Source of the DNA: a virus
Virus record (IMG/VR): IMGVR_UViG_3300011445_000018
Coordinates: 1 to 64,000 of that record
Direction: 5' to 3' (one strand)
DNA length: 64,000 bases
Shown in pieces: positions 36,701 through 43,998 of the stretch; position 1 is the first letter of the stretch, and every line of letters begins with the position of its first letter. Position numbers and translations under genes: made by a program. The notes beneath the pieces were generated by a model. It saw only the letters and a list, made by a program, of their open reading frames with translations. It ran no database searches and was not told where the DNA came from.

Positions 36701-38340
36701 TATAACCTACTATTAACATTGTGCGAGTAGCCAATGGACGCTGCGAGCGGGAGAGCTATTTCGCTATAATTGCGTGAATGGGCAAAGTGATCATCACTAC
36801 TACCAGCTTTGACATATTTACCAACAGGGTTGCCATCTACATCTTTCTCATAGATGCGAACCAGGGACATTATATGTCTTTTGAACTCCCTTGGAATATC
36901 TTTCGGTAGAATGATGGTACCAGTTTTAAAGCGGCTCTGACTCATATCAAGCCAACTGGTACGATCAACATTAACCGTTAATTCCTCACGATTGACATTC
37001 AATTGCTTGCCAGTGATGCCACGTGCGTAGGTACATAGATGCACCCGGCCCCAGTGGCGTGTTGCGAACTCAAAAGCTTTACGGCGTTCAGGTTGCATAT
37101 CAATTATACAACTTGTGACGTTGTATTTGTTCATCAAGTCGTCTAATTGAAAGAAATCCACTGCTTTACCGACCGCTATAACTTGCGGTCTGCTTTCAGT
37201 ATTAAAATCCGCAGTTGTACCACCAATGTTCCATTTCTCTATTACATAGTGTAGATATGTTCCTACGTCTACACCCATTGTTGTTAAGCCGTTACTATTA
37301 ACAGTTAGCGTTATGTAGTCACCGATGCAACCGTCAATATCTTGCTCGTTAACTTTAGCTCCGTCTACAACGTGCGGTTGGCCTAATTTGCTGTTAAAGA
37401 ATTCCTGTTCATCTGCTGGGTTGCTTTGTGCCCTGAAATAAGATTGAACGATATTGGATGGATGGACGGTGGAACTATACAACTGATTAATGCCCCAACC
37501 AGCAACATCTTTATCCTGGAATTGCGGAATCCACCTACCGGTGGATAACCAATTGGCTTTTGTCTCTTGGGGTAGTACGTTGTTGCACAACGTACATTTC
37601 AGGGTACTCTTCTTTGTTTCTGGGTCATCATGGTCATCTCCGACGATCACAATGCTCTCTGGCCATGTTAAATTTATATATTTACTACAGGAGGGACATT
37701 TGAAGAAGAATTCATTTTGCGTACTGTTCTTAAATGTCTCATTTATGCCGAAATTATCAATTGTTGGAGTGGATATTTCCCAAGTCTTGTGAATGTTGTA
37801 CCCTGATTGCCGTTCGCGAGCCAATGGTATGTTTTCTTGATTCATTTCGTCTTTCTCATCAAGAATTAACACGCCCACCGGTACGCTTTTCAATCCAGAC
37901 CGTGACTTGGCACCACGGATGTAAAGATTTGTGTTCCCCGCACGCTTGTGACCCACATTTTTAACATCACTGAACATTTTCCTTAAATGTGGGCTTAATT
38001 CCAAGGCTGGATCAAAGCGTGCAGCGGAAAAGTCACTAGCGTCCGGCGTTTTAGAGGGTAAAACATACAAACAATCGACCTGATGTATGTCAATATAGAA
38101 AAAAACCACGTTTAAGACAGTCTCAGTGAAACCCATTTGGGCGGCTTTCTGACCTACATTCAAATCATAGTCCGACATGTGCATATCAAGGAGCCAGGGA
38201 TGCCTTCTAAAGCTCCAGGGACCCTCGAACGGTCTACCAAGGACGCGGTATTCGCTCGCCCATTTAGCCGCAGAGATTATACTCTTGCGTCTTAGGGCAC
38301 TTGATACTCGCTCAGTTAATAGGGTTGCTAGCTCGTGCAT
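36700..38340 (-). CDS. terL: Terminase large subunit, GpA type
   Basis: 546 residues. The ATPase has a GpA-style loop VGQKAAQMGFTE at 62-73 in place of a classic Walker A, and Walker B LILDE with D161/E162. A four-cysteine ribbon (C215, C218, C249, C252) is typical of the GpA family. The nuclease domain shows D358 in MGVDVG, D414 in IIDMQ, and DDHFAH at 516-521. It cuts and packages DNA through the portal. Confidence 0.92.
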   Translation of the reverse strand: MHELATLLTERVSSALRRKSIISAAKWASEYRVLGRPFEGPWSFRRHPWLLDMHMSDYDLNVGQKAAQMGFTETVLNVVFFYIDIHQVDCLYVLPSKTPDASDFSAARFDPALELSPHLRKMFSDVKNVGHKRAGNTNLYIRGAKSRSGLKSVPVGVLILDEKDEMNQENIPLARERQSGYNIHKTWEISTPTIDNFGINETFKNSTQNEFFFKCPSCSKYINLTWPESIVIVGDDHDDPETKKSTLKCTLCNNVLPQETKANWLSTGRWIPQFQDKDVAGWGINQLYSSTVHPSNIVQSYFRAQSNPADEQEFFNSKLGQPHVVDGAKVNEQDIDGCIGDYITLTVNSNGLTTMGVDVGTYLHYVIEKWNIGGTTADFNTESRPQVIAVGKAVDFFQLDDLMNKYNVTSCIIDMQPERRKAFEFATRHWGRVHLCTYARGITGKQLNVNREELTVNVDRTSWLDMSQSRFKTGTIILPKDIPREFKRHIMSLVRIYEKDVDGNPVGKYVKAGSSDDHFAHSRNYSEIALPLAASIGYSHNVNSRL

Positions 38341-38368
38341 TATTCAAAGGTAAATAAGGAACTGTGCA

Positions 38369-38926
38369 TTATTCCTCAGCGATGGTTTCAATCCGACGTG
38401 TACTTTCTAACATTTTCTCGGATATGCTTTCAATAACGTTCGGATCATCAATATGGACCGATATAATTTGAACGAATTCCCCGGCTAATTGAATAATAGC
38501 TCGTTTTGATAGAAGGAGACCCATTCGGCCTTCTAATTTGTCACAACTAACAACCAGCTTTTCTATTTTGATAATCAAGTCTGATATTCGATGACTAGCC
38601 ATTAAAATATCAGTGGCATCTTCACATCTATTAATAGTTTCCTCAACGCACATCCTAAGGATACCTATTTCCTCCCTTAGGCTTTTTATTTGTTCGCTGT
38701 CCGCTAAAGCGTATATGCGTTCCTTGAACCTCCTCAATTGATAGTTACGTTTTATTTCATTTTGAATATGTATTTCACTTTTATTATGACCATGCATTGG
38801 ACAATAATTAGTGCCCTCTGCTTTATTAAACGGGCATTGCCCATTTAGAACCATACCCTCGCAACGTAATATCGGTTCATGGATATTAGGGTCATGTCTT
38901 TCATATTTATTATCAATAACTATCAT
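38369..38926 (-). CDS. Possible terminase small subunit
   Basis: 185 residues. An N-terminal Cys/His cluster (RCEGMVLNGQCPF... YCPMHGH) is followed by a long helical region with coiled-coil character. It lies 28 bp upstream of the large terminase gene, where the small subunit is usually found. There is no clear helix-turn-helix, so the call rests on position and on similarity to Cys/His-headed proteins next to terminases. Confidence 0.45.
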   Translation of the reverse strand: MIVIDNKYERHDPNIHEPILRCEGMVLNGQCPFNKAEGTNYCPMHGHNKSEIHIQNEIKRNYQLRRFKERIYALADSEQIKSLREEIGILRMCVEETINRCEDATDILMASHRISDLIIKIEKLVVSCDKLEGRMGLLLSKRAIIQLAGEFVQIISVHIDDPNVIESISEKMLESTRRIETIAEE

Positions 38927-39168
38927 CCTGCCTGCTCCATTAGATCATCTAGATCTTCGTCACTTGCTTTAGATAAAGCATCACAAATTTCATCGGCTTT
39001 TTTTAAATGGTCGGGTACACCTTTTTTACGCAAAGCCCTATTTATTTTGAAAAATACCAATGGTCCAGGCCGTCGGAGATTACGTTTGGTATTTTCACGC
39101 CCTTCATTATTAATACATTCCATAATAAAAGGTAAGAACACTGGGATAAGTTCAATTAACCATGACAT
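38923..39168 (-). CDS. Small hypothetical protein
   Basis: 81 residues from the ATG at 39168. TAATG overlap with the protease stop and GGAG 8 bp upstream support this start over the ATG at 39201. The first 14 residues are hydrophobic (WLIELIPVFLPFIM), too short for a certain membrane helix, and the rest is a charged helix pair. Unknown function. Confidence 0.5.
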   Translation of the reverse strand: MSWLIELIPVFLPFIMECINNEGRENTKRNLRRPGPLVFFKINRALRKKGVPDHLKKADEICDALSKASDEDLDDLMEQAG

Positions 39169-39917
39169 TATGACGGCTCCATTGTTACAATTACCACACA
39201 ATCATCAGCTTGTTTTTTACTTCCACTCAAAATACCAAAGCCATTTTCACCCCAATCTCTCCAACTATTTCTAATTATTAGGTCGTGACTTACCAAAACC
39301 AATCCCGCCCCTGTTACCTCGTGTCTCCACCAATCATAGCCATCCGCAGTAGGTAGGTCAGCTAGGATGCAACTACCTCGCTCCTCCCATTCCTCAATGA
39401 CAAAGAATTCCCTAACAATATTTTTCTTCGCACTTAGCTTATTTGGTTCAGTGAAATAGGAACGTTGAATGGCGTTATCAGGCCAATCACTAGTTAGATT
39501 GATTCCGTCAACCTTTAACCTATTAAGAGCTTGGCTACCCCAACCACCACTGTTGGAGAAGTTCTTAATTGGTGCTCCACAGGACGCCGGACTATAGCTT
39601 ACTACTTGACCTGTTTCTACCAAACGAATTATTTCGCAACAATGCGTTGGAGCGTTCACCCAACAATAGTTTGTGCTCGCTTGATCCTTATGGGGGAGGC
39701 CCATTTCGTTACACAGATCAATTAAGGTGGCTTTATCTTTCTGCTTTTGGCGAATTATGTCATCCCAATCCTTTTCGGGAATGCGTGGGATACCTAGATC
39801 GCCAAAACGTTTACACAATCCCTTTTCCTGGGCATCGCGAAACATACCATAATATCCTCTCCTACCTTGGTCAAGGAAATTTTGGTAGTTATTGTCATTA
39901 ATTACGGGCATTGCCAT
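39168..39917 (-). CDS. Papain-like (C1) cysteine peptidase homologue
   Basis: 249 residues. Elements fall in papain order: Q79 in KDQAS (oxyanion glutamine), C85 in NYCW (nucleophile), a GGWGSQALNRL segment like the GGxxxxAL loop, H199 in WRHEV, and N217 in IIRNSWRDWGENGFG, very close to the KNSWGxxWGENGY box. All four catalytic positions are kept. No signal peptide or pro-domain is seen, so it would act in the cytoplasm or particle. Possible jobs are capsid maturation, host protein cleavage or peptide-bond cleavage in the envelope; none is proven. Confidence 0.7.
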   Translation of the reverse strand: MAMPVINDNNYQNFLDQGRRGYYGMFRDAQEKGLCKRFGDLGIPRIPEKDWDDIIRQKQKDKATLIDLCNEMGLPHKDQASTNYCWVNAPTHCCEIIRLVETGQVVSYSPASCGAPIKNFSNSGGWGSQALNRLKVDGINLTSDWPDNAIQRSYFTEPNKLSAKKNIVREFFVIEEWEERGSCILADLPTADGYDWWRHEVTGAGLVLVSHDLIIRNSWRDWGENGFGILSGSKKQADDCVVIVTMEPS

Positions 39918-39937
39918 ATGTATATCCTAACCATAAT

Positions 39938-40690
39938 TTATTGAGTTTTGAACTGCTCCAAAAGAGCTAATGTTTCTTCGATGCTCATTGGCAAAGGGCC
40001 GCTGAAACCTTTCCTTCCATCGCTGATAGCAATCCATGGTAAGGTTACAGCGGTTGGCCTTATTTTGAAATACGCATCGGTTAAAATAGTATTTGTATTG
40101 CGAAACATCTCTTTGGTATAGTCATCATCCCAAATGCGAAAAGCTGGTTGGCCATCTAGCTTACCGCAATTTAGATTACACCACTTCAGAATTTTGCTAG
40201 AGACGAAGATGTTTCTTTGTGGAAGTGGTAGCGTTCCGCTACCACCGGCCTCGCGAAGCATAAGGACGGTTAATACGTTTGTTGGGAAGGGGACATCGGT
40301 AACGGGTGGATCAATTGGGGGCTTTGGCGGAGTAGGGCCTATTGGCCCTACTATTTTGAATGTTGCATCGACCTTGCGAATTGGACCATCGATAACATCA
40401 AACGTCTGATCGTTGACTGTTATTTTTCTTAATGGAATAATGATACATTCAATTTTATATGTTCCAGCGTTCCCCCAAATAAATAATTTGTTTCCAACCG
40501 TTTCTGACTCAAGCGTACTTGGTACGCTCCACAGGTTGGTTCCGTTTGGACCATCTGTTAATGTTGCTACTATTTTCTTACCAACAGGCGTTTCATTTGG
40601 AACTGATATTTCTTCAGAATGTATGTTACTCGTTAAAAATAACAAAAAAAGTACGATTTTAGCACAGTTTTTTGACAAACGTTTTATCAC
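39938..40690 (-). CDS. Secreted protein with proline linker and thioredoxin-like end
   Basis: 250 residues using the GTG at 40690, picked because AGGAG lies 5 bp upstream; the upstream ATG at 40741 has no ribosome site. Residues 1-25 are a signal peptide (KIVLFLLFLTSNIHS). A beta domain (about 30-115) follows, a proline-rich linker (PPKPPIDPP), then a C-terminal part ending AISDGRKGFSGPLPMS with a thioredoxin-fold feel but no CxxC. First gene of the virion operon. Function unknown; export suggests envelope or lysis role. Confidence 0.55.
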   Translation of the reverse strand: MIKRLSKNCAKIVLFLLFLTSNIHSEEISVPNETPVGKKIVATLTDGPNGTNLWSVPSTLESETVGNKLFIWGNAGTYKIECIIIPLRKITVNDQTFDVIDGPIRKVDATFKIVGPIGPTPPKPPIDPPVTDVPFPTNVLTVLMLREAGGSGTLPLPQRNIFVSSKILKWCNLNCGKLDGQPAFRIWDDDYTKEMFRNTNTILTDAYFKIRPTAVTLPWIAISDGRKGFSGPLPMSIEETLALLEQFKTQ

Positions 40691-40786
40691 TTTTTCTCCT
40701 TTGTTAATAAGAGGGTCCATACTAGTATACGCAGTTTTCATTGAAAAATTAACTAAAAAATTTTTGTCAAAAAAGTGTGCTAAAAT
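40656..40786. repeat. Inverted pair of a 23-bp A-tract motif
   Basis: The 23-mer starting TTGTCAAAAAAGTGTGCT occurs at 40764-40786 on the plus strand, and with one change at 40657-40679 on the minus strand, flanking the virion promoter. Four more copies lie at 48075-48096, 48112-48130, 48498-48520 and 48532-48554. It has no standard -35/-10 spacing and is more like an operator or origin element. Confidence 0.65.
40710..40760 (-). promoter_or_regulatory. Putative late promoter for the virion operon
   Basis: On the minus strand GAAAACTGCGTATACTAGT has the GCGTATACT core shared with the promoter at 1108; the -10 candidate TATACT is 40724-40729. It sits 34 bp upstream of the first virion gene's GTG. 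It has no TTTGTTATGTTAA element but does have TTATTAACAAAGGAG between promoter and start. Confidence 0.5.
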
Positions 40787-41008
40787 CTGAAAAATTTTAA
40801 AATTTTTCAGTTAGAAATATGTTTCATGACATCTTGCTAAATTTATCATAGACCAGGAACGCTCGTACGCTCGGACCATGAATTATGATACGTGAACGCT
40901 CGGGCCATAAAATTTCCATATTTCTCGCACAGAATAGGGGGTCCAGCGTTCAGTGAACAGATGTCACTTGGTCGACGGTTGTACACCCCTCCCCTGGGTA
41001 GTGGTGAT

Positions 41009-41088
41009 TAGTTACTAGGCAGCAACTGCCTAGTAACTAGGCACAGGCAACCGATGCTAATTTAACAGGCAGCCTAGTAACTAGGCAA
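41009..41088. repeat. Three-copy palindromic site cluster
   Basis: TGCCTAGTAACTAGGCA (41027-41043) is a perfect 8+1+8 palindrome. An inverted half copy precedes it (41009-41021) and forms a 13-bp hairpin with it, and GCCTAGTAACTAGGC recurs at 41074-41088. This spacing suits binding by a dimeric regulator, replication initiator or ParB-like protein. Confidence 0.75.
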
Positions 41089-41161
41089 CGATTGCCTATG
41101 CTACCACACTAGACAAACCATGCTACATTAACAGGCATGGCATGCAGTGCCCCACGATGGG

Positions 41162-41234
41162 CCGTGTTGCGTGATACGCTGAACCATGTGCATTGGACGT
41201 GATACGTGGTAACACGCAACACGGGTCACGCTAG
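41162..41234. repeat. Long hairpin 1
   Basis: Perfect 12-bp arms CCGTGTTGCGTG (41162-41173) and its complement (41213-41224) enclose 39 bp. The right side continues into an 18-bp sequence CAACACGGGTCACGCTAG (41217-41234) that is repeated exactly after hairpin 2. Confidence 0.75.
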
Positions 41235-41254
41235 GTACTCTACAACCTATTTCG

Positions 41255-41328
41255 CCCGTGTTGCATGATCGATGGTCAAGCCATACTGGCATACGTCGCA
41301 ATCGATCATGCAACACGGGTCACGCTAG
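41255..41328. repeat. Long hairpin 2
   Basis: Perfect 19-bp arms at 41255-41273 and 41301-41319 (CCCGTGTTGCATGATCGAT and its complement) enclose 27 bp, which itself has a GCCA-TAC-TGGC mini-hairpin. The same CAACACGGGTCACGCTAG sequence follows at 41311-41328. The two hairpins are clearly related, differing in arm length and loop. Confidence 0.8.
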
Positions 41329-41346
41329 AAGCCTTCCTGAGGCAAC

Positions 41347-41409
41347 ATGAACGATGAACGATGAACGATGAACGATGAACGATGAACGATGAACGATGAA
41401 CGATGAACG
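41347..41409. repeat. Nine tandem copies of ATGAACG
   Basis: 63 bp of exact heptamer repeats. The unit (CGTTCAT on the other strand) is part of the AGCGTTCATG word that is scattered through the right arm. A 7-bp period is not a coding pattern. Confidence 0.95.
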
Positions 41410-41435
41410 ATCAACCTGATCAATTATAGTACAGC

Positions 41436-41464
41436 ACTTAAATCTATACGCTGTAACATGTTAC
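41436..41464 (-). promoter_or_regulatory. Possible leftward promoter with palindromic operator
   Basis: The minus strand reads GTTACAGCGTATAGA, matching the CAGCGTATA promoter core. The perfect 12-bp palindrome GTAACATGTTAC (41453-41464) overlaps its upstream side. It would drive transcription towards the hairpin region and the virion operon. Confidence 0.35.
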
Positions 41465-42010
41465 ATCGACTATGAAACCAAAGCGATCAAGGTGGTCAAA
41501 TGTAGTACAAGGGGTATTTATACCCCCTAAACCCACTATATGTGACGTAAACCAAAACGGACTCAGTGTTTGCGACAGGGGTAAAAATAAAATCGCAAAC
41601 GGCATGCCTCTTGCTACTACTACCATTTCGGCTGACTGACCCGACCTTGACTCAGTCGCGTGACGCCCATAGCGTGCACGCGGGGACCGAAAACATTTTG
41701 TTTTTGGTCGTCAGGATTCACGGGTCGGCGGTCAATAAGACATAGAAAGGGACAAACGAACATGCGGGGCTGAGCCAGCCTTAGGCCGATGACAAAGTGA
41801 ATCACTAATAACGACCCATGGTAACATGGGGCGGGCGGTTTCAATCCGCAAACTTTCAATCGCTATACGGCTATGCATCATGCGATGCTAAGTGGAATCG
41901 TAAGATAGTCAATCGATTCGTTAGCGGGCGAATTATAGAAACGTTGGGAACACGGTTTGCCACAAGCAATTGTCGTGAAGTGCAAACTATCTATCAACGT
42001 CTGAACGATA

Positions 42011-42397
42011 GGTTAGTGTGGACCTAGTTGCCCCATAAGGGGACACTATGAACACACAGACCATTATCCAACTTAACAAACTACCTTCGTTGCAATCTCT
42101 TGACAAGCCAGCACTGGCCATGACAGGGGAGCAAACACGGCAACGGAGTTACCTGGAATCAGTCGCGGATTTGGATGCTACAATTAACAGCATCGAACGT
42201 CGCGTCAAAAGCGAAAAGGTAGCATACGAAAAGGCTACCAATCAACCTTGGAAAACGAGCGATGGCAAATCGCATTTCACGTGCGAACAAGCCATCGACC
42301 ATGCTTACGCGAACAAGTGCAAGTGGGTAAAGTGCACCGGAATCGGTATGATTTGGCACAGTTAACACTTTTCGGGGCAACTAGGCCCATACTAACC
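42011..42397. repeat. 24-nt inverted repeat enclosing the first cassette gene
   Basis: The left arm 42011-42034 (GGTTAGTGTGGACC...) and right arm 42374-42397 pair over 24 positions with one G-U and one A-C. They flank gene 42048-42365 and would close it in a long-range RNA stem. Confidence 0.8.
42048..42365 (+). CDS. Small cassette protein, unknown function
   Basis: 105 residues. Residues about 35-65 are a charged helix (SYLESVADLDATINSIERRV); the C-terminus (FTCEQAIDHAYANKCKWVKC) has two cysteines. A small CCCC-ATAA-GGGG hairpin sits just upstream of the ATG, with GGGGACACT as the possible ribosome site. First gene of the rightward array. No family recognised. Confidence 0.6.
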   Translation: MNTQTIIQLNKLPSLQSLDKPALAMTGEQTRQRSYLESVADLDATINSIERRVKSEKVAYEKATNQPWKTSDGKSHFTCEQAIDHAYANKCKWVKCTGIGMIWHS

Positions 42398-42402
42398 TAT
42401 CA

Positions 42403-42417
42403 GGGGATGGTTGCTTT
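42403..42417 (+). promoter_or_regulatory. Antisense copy of the cassette leader motif
   Basis: GGGGATGGTTGCTTT is the exact complement of AAAGCAACCATCCCC, present at 44235-44249, and pairs with the other leader copies with at most a G-U or an end change. It is the only inverted copy seen. It can pair locally with CCATCCCC at 42451-42458 or with the motif at 42760. Confidence 0.7.
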
Positions 42418-42475
42418 GGCTGTTTTAGCCTGTTAAAATGTCCAAGGGAGCCATCCCCACAAACAAGGAAACCAC

Positions 42476-42682
42476 ATGAACGGTAAATGGTATAAAGGTA
42501 ACAATGCATACTACTTTGTGGACAATGAAAATTATGCCTATCGTGTTTGGGAAAATGGTAACGTTATGGGAATGTCCGAATACGACGCCACTAATCTAAT
42601 ACGCGGATTGTGCACTGAGATACCTTGTCCGGCATTCGGTGCAAGTGCTTTGAAAGATTTACAACGTCTATTGGAGCAATGA
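42476..42682 (+). CDS. Small cassette protein, unknown function
   Basis: 68 residues, with aromatic-rich N-terminus (WYKGNNAYYFVDNENYAYRVWENG), resembling a small beta-sheet domain. AAGGAAACC precedes the ATG. The leader contains the variant GAGCCATCCCC. It overlaps the start of a tiny hydrophobic frame at its stop. Function unknown. Confidence 0.6.
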   Translation: MNGKWYKGNNAYYFVDNENYAYRVWENGNVMGMSEYDATNLIRGLCTEIPCPAFGASALKDLQRLLEQ

Positions 42683-42732
42683 TGACAATCGCAATCCTCC
42701 TCGTGCTTCTAGTCTTGTTACTTCTAGTCTGA
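42682..42732 (+). CDS. Tiny hydrophobic peptide (16 aa)
   Basis: MTIAILLVLLVLLLLV, a single Leu/Val-rich membrane-span-like peptide, starting with GGAG five bases upstream and overlapping the previous gene's stop (TGATG). A GGGGCTTT-TGAT-AAAGCCCC hairpin follows at once. A similar peptide ends the array at 47403. Confidence 0.4.
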   Translation: MTIAILLVLLVLLLLV

Positions 42733-42737
42733 TTTTC

Positions 42738-42774
42738 GGGGCTTTTGATAAAGCCCCATAGCAACCATCCCTAA
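42738..42774 (+). other. Hairpin plus AGCAACCATCCCTAA leader motif
   Basis: An 8-bp hairpin (42738-42757) is followed by the conserved motif at 42760-42774. Here the unit that follows is not a gene but a structured RNA. Confidence 0.7.
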
Positions 42775-42981
42775 TACACGAGTATTGGCTTTGAGTAACA
42801 ATCGGGGCTTGCCACGATTTGTTAACTCTAGCTGATTCAAAGCACACGAACTAATCCAATTAGGTCAATTGATATTGTTAACAACCCTTGCGGCTTAAAG
42901 TGCTATTGAATGGTACGGAAGGACGCAACGTTGCCAACGCGATATGGCTTAGCGTAACGAAGCCAATACTCGTTTGTTAGG
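42770..42981 (+). ncRNA. Structured RNA candidate 1
   Basis: No protein frame fits this ~210-nt stretch. The ends, 42770-42791 and 42960-42981, pair over 22 positions (one G-U, one mismatch). Inside, TAACAATCG pairs with CGATTTGTTA around GGGCTTGCCA, and CAATT-AGGTC-AATTG forms another hairpin. It occupies a cassette position, with the leader motif at both ends. Confidence 0.6.
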
Positions 42982-43013
42982 ATCAACCATCCCCAATTAC
43001 AGGAGCTATTACA

Positions 43014-43313
43014 ATGCTCAAGTTTGTTGACATCGGTCGCAAAGGCTATTTGGTAATTGCCGAAATTAGCCCAGATGACAAGTTATGTCGATCCATTGGC
43101 TTTCTGGACTTAACATCGCCGATCAGACCAATGGCGACCGTTGCCGCCGACTATGTCATGGACACAGTCAATTTGTTAAATGAACGAATTGCCAGATTGC
43201 CGCCGTTCATACAACAAGCCATTGTGCCAATCGTTCGCCCGATCACCGATCCACAATTCGTGCAAGAATGGCACTACATCGAAACCAGCGAGCCATTGTC
43301 CTTGTTAAATTGA
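43014..43313 (+). CDS. Small cassette protein, unknown function
   Basis: 99 residues with a beta-strand N-terminus (KFVDIGRKGYLVIAEI) and helical middle (VNLLNERIARLPPFIQQA). AGGAG lies 10 bp upstream of the ATG, after CAACCATCCCCAA. No family recognised. Confidence 0.65.
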   Translation: MLKFVDIGRKGYLVIAEISPDDKLCRSIGFLDLTSPIRPMATVAADYVMDTVNLLNERIARLPPFIQQAIVPIVRPITDPQFVQEWHYIETSEPLSLLN

Positions 43314-43325
43314 ACAAATGCCCGG

Positions 43326-43380
43326 TCAGCCAGGGGCAATACTGGTTGAAAGCAACCATCCCTAACAGAAAGGACAAATA
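43326..43380 (+). promoter_or_regulatory. Leader unit: hairpin, motif, ribosome site
   Basis: TCAGCCAG and CTGGTTGA (with G-U) form a hairpin, followed by AAGCAACCATCCCTAACAG (43350-43368) and AAAGGA, then the ATG at 43381. This is the clearest form of the leader repeated through the array. Confidence 0.75.
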
Positions 43381-43638
43381 ATGAAAGAGTACGTTGTGCG
43401 TGTTGTTATTCCCGATATTGACAATGACATATTGGGATTGGCAAAACCAATCGATGGAGCATTTCTTGAATGTCTACGCTATGCTGGTATTGTTAAAATT
43501 CACACTTCTGATACTGGCCAAGTATTTGATATTCGTTGCCCAGACGTTGTTAAAATGTCCAAAAATTGGGCAAATGCCAATGCCGACCGCATGAAAAGCT
43601 TTGGCTACAATGCCGTCGCCGCACCAGCCTATGAATGA
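43381..43638 (+). CDS. Small cassette protein, unknown function
   Basis: 85 residues. Begins with a strand (EYVVRVVIPDIDNDILG), then a helix-loop with TSDTGQVFDIRCPD. AAAGGACAAATA precedes the ATG. Composition is normal for a small cytosolic protein. Not recognised. Confidence 0.65.
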   Translation: MKEYVVRVVIPDIDNDILGLAKPIDGAFLECLRYAGIVKIHTSDTGQVFDIRCPDVVKMSKNWANANADRMKSFGYNAVAAPAYE

Positions 43639-43646
43639 TTCCCTCC

Positions 43647-43700
43647 CCGGTATTGTGGGAATTAACAATGCCGGAAGCAACCATCCCTAACAGAAAGGAC
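43647..43700 (+). promoter_or_regulatory. Leader unit: hairpin, motif, ribosome site
   Basis: CCGGTATTGT and ACAATGCCGG form a 10-bp hairpin (one G-U). AAGCAACCATCCCTAACAG follows at 43675-43693, then AAAGGA and the GTG start at 43706. Confidence 0.75.
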
Positions 43701-43705
43701 GAACA

Positions 43706-43930
43706 GTGGACAAAAGTATTCTTGAAGGTAAGTTGTCCGAAATTCGCAGAATTCGTACAGACAGCAAACAAATGTGGCATCTGTTCGCACGATACAAGGA
43801 TTTGGCCAATTTCACATGTACACGCGAGCCACTTGAAGTTTTCGCGGAAGCTAAAATTAACAAATTGGCCGCCGAATTAACTACTTCGGATTTGTGTACA
43901 CTTGTTGAACTACTGACACGTGCAAAGTAA
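43706..43930 (+). CDS. Small cassette protein, GTG start
   Basis: 74 residues from a GTG with AAAGGA 8 bp upstream, at the place the ATG occupies in neighbouring units. Helical and charged (SILEGKLSEIRRIRTDSK). Function unknown. Confidence 0.6.
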   Translation: MDKSILEGKLSEIRRIRTDSKQMWHLFARYKDLANFTCTREPLEVFAEAKINKLAAELTTSDLCTLVELLTRAK

Positions 43931-43935
43931 ATGAC

Positions 43936-43980
43936 CCTTTAACTGGTTGTTAGGATTAACAACCAGAAAGCAACCATCCC
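43936..43980 (+). repeat. 45-bp direct repeat, copy 1 (hairpin and motif)
   Basis: CTGGTTGTTA-GGAT-TAACAACCAG hairpin (43943-43966) plus AAAGCAACCATCCC. Identical over 45 bp to 44203-44247. The two copies bracket gene 43999-44202. Confidence 0.9.
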
Positions 43981-43998
43981 TAACAGAAAGGTCAAACA

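Larger units (their letters stand above)
40787..42047. other. Large non-coding region with repeats, possible origin or centromere
   Basis: About 1.26 kb without a convincing gene between the leftward virion operon and the rightward cassette array. It holds A/T palindromes near 40785-40812, three copies of a TGCCTAGTAACTAGGCA-type palindrome (41009-41088), two long related hairpins (41162-41328), a heptamer array (41347-41409), a 12-bp palindrome at 41453-41464, GGGGTATTTATACCCC at 41511-41526, and short hairpins near 41815 and 41850. Open frames here have no ribosome site or protein-like composition. Confidence 0.7.

Noticed and set aside
40764-40786. A-tract 23-mer as a standard sigma-70 promoter
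   Set aside because: TTGTCA to TAAAAT spacing is 11 bp on one strand and no -10 follows TTGACA at 16-18 bp on the other.
41128-41859. Small minus-strand frames in the long non-coding region
   Set aside because: No ribosome sites, and they run through hairpins and repeats with no protein-like pattern.
41800-41880. tRNA-like T arm (GGCGG-TTTCAAT-CCGC)
   Set aside because: No acceptor or anticodon stem of the right size could be matched around it.
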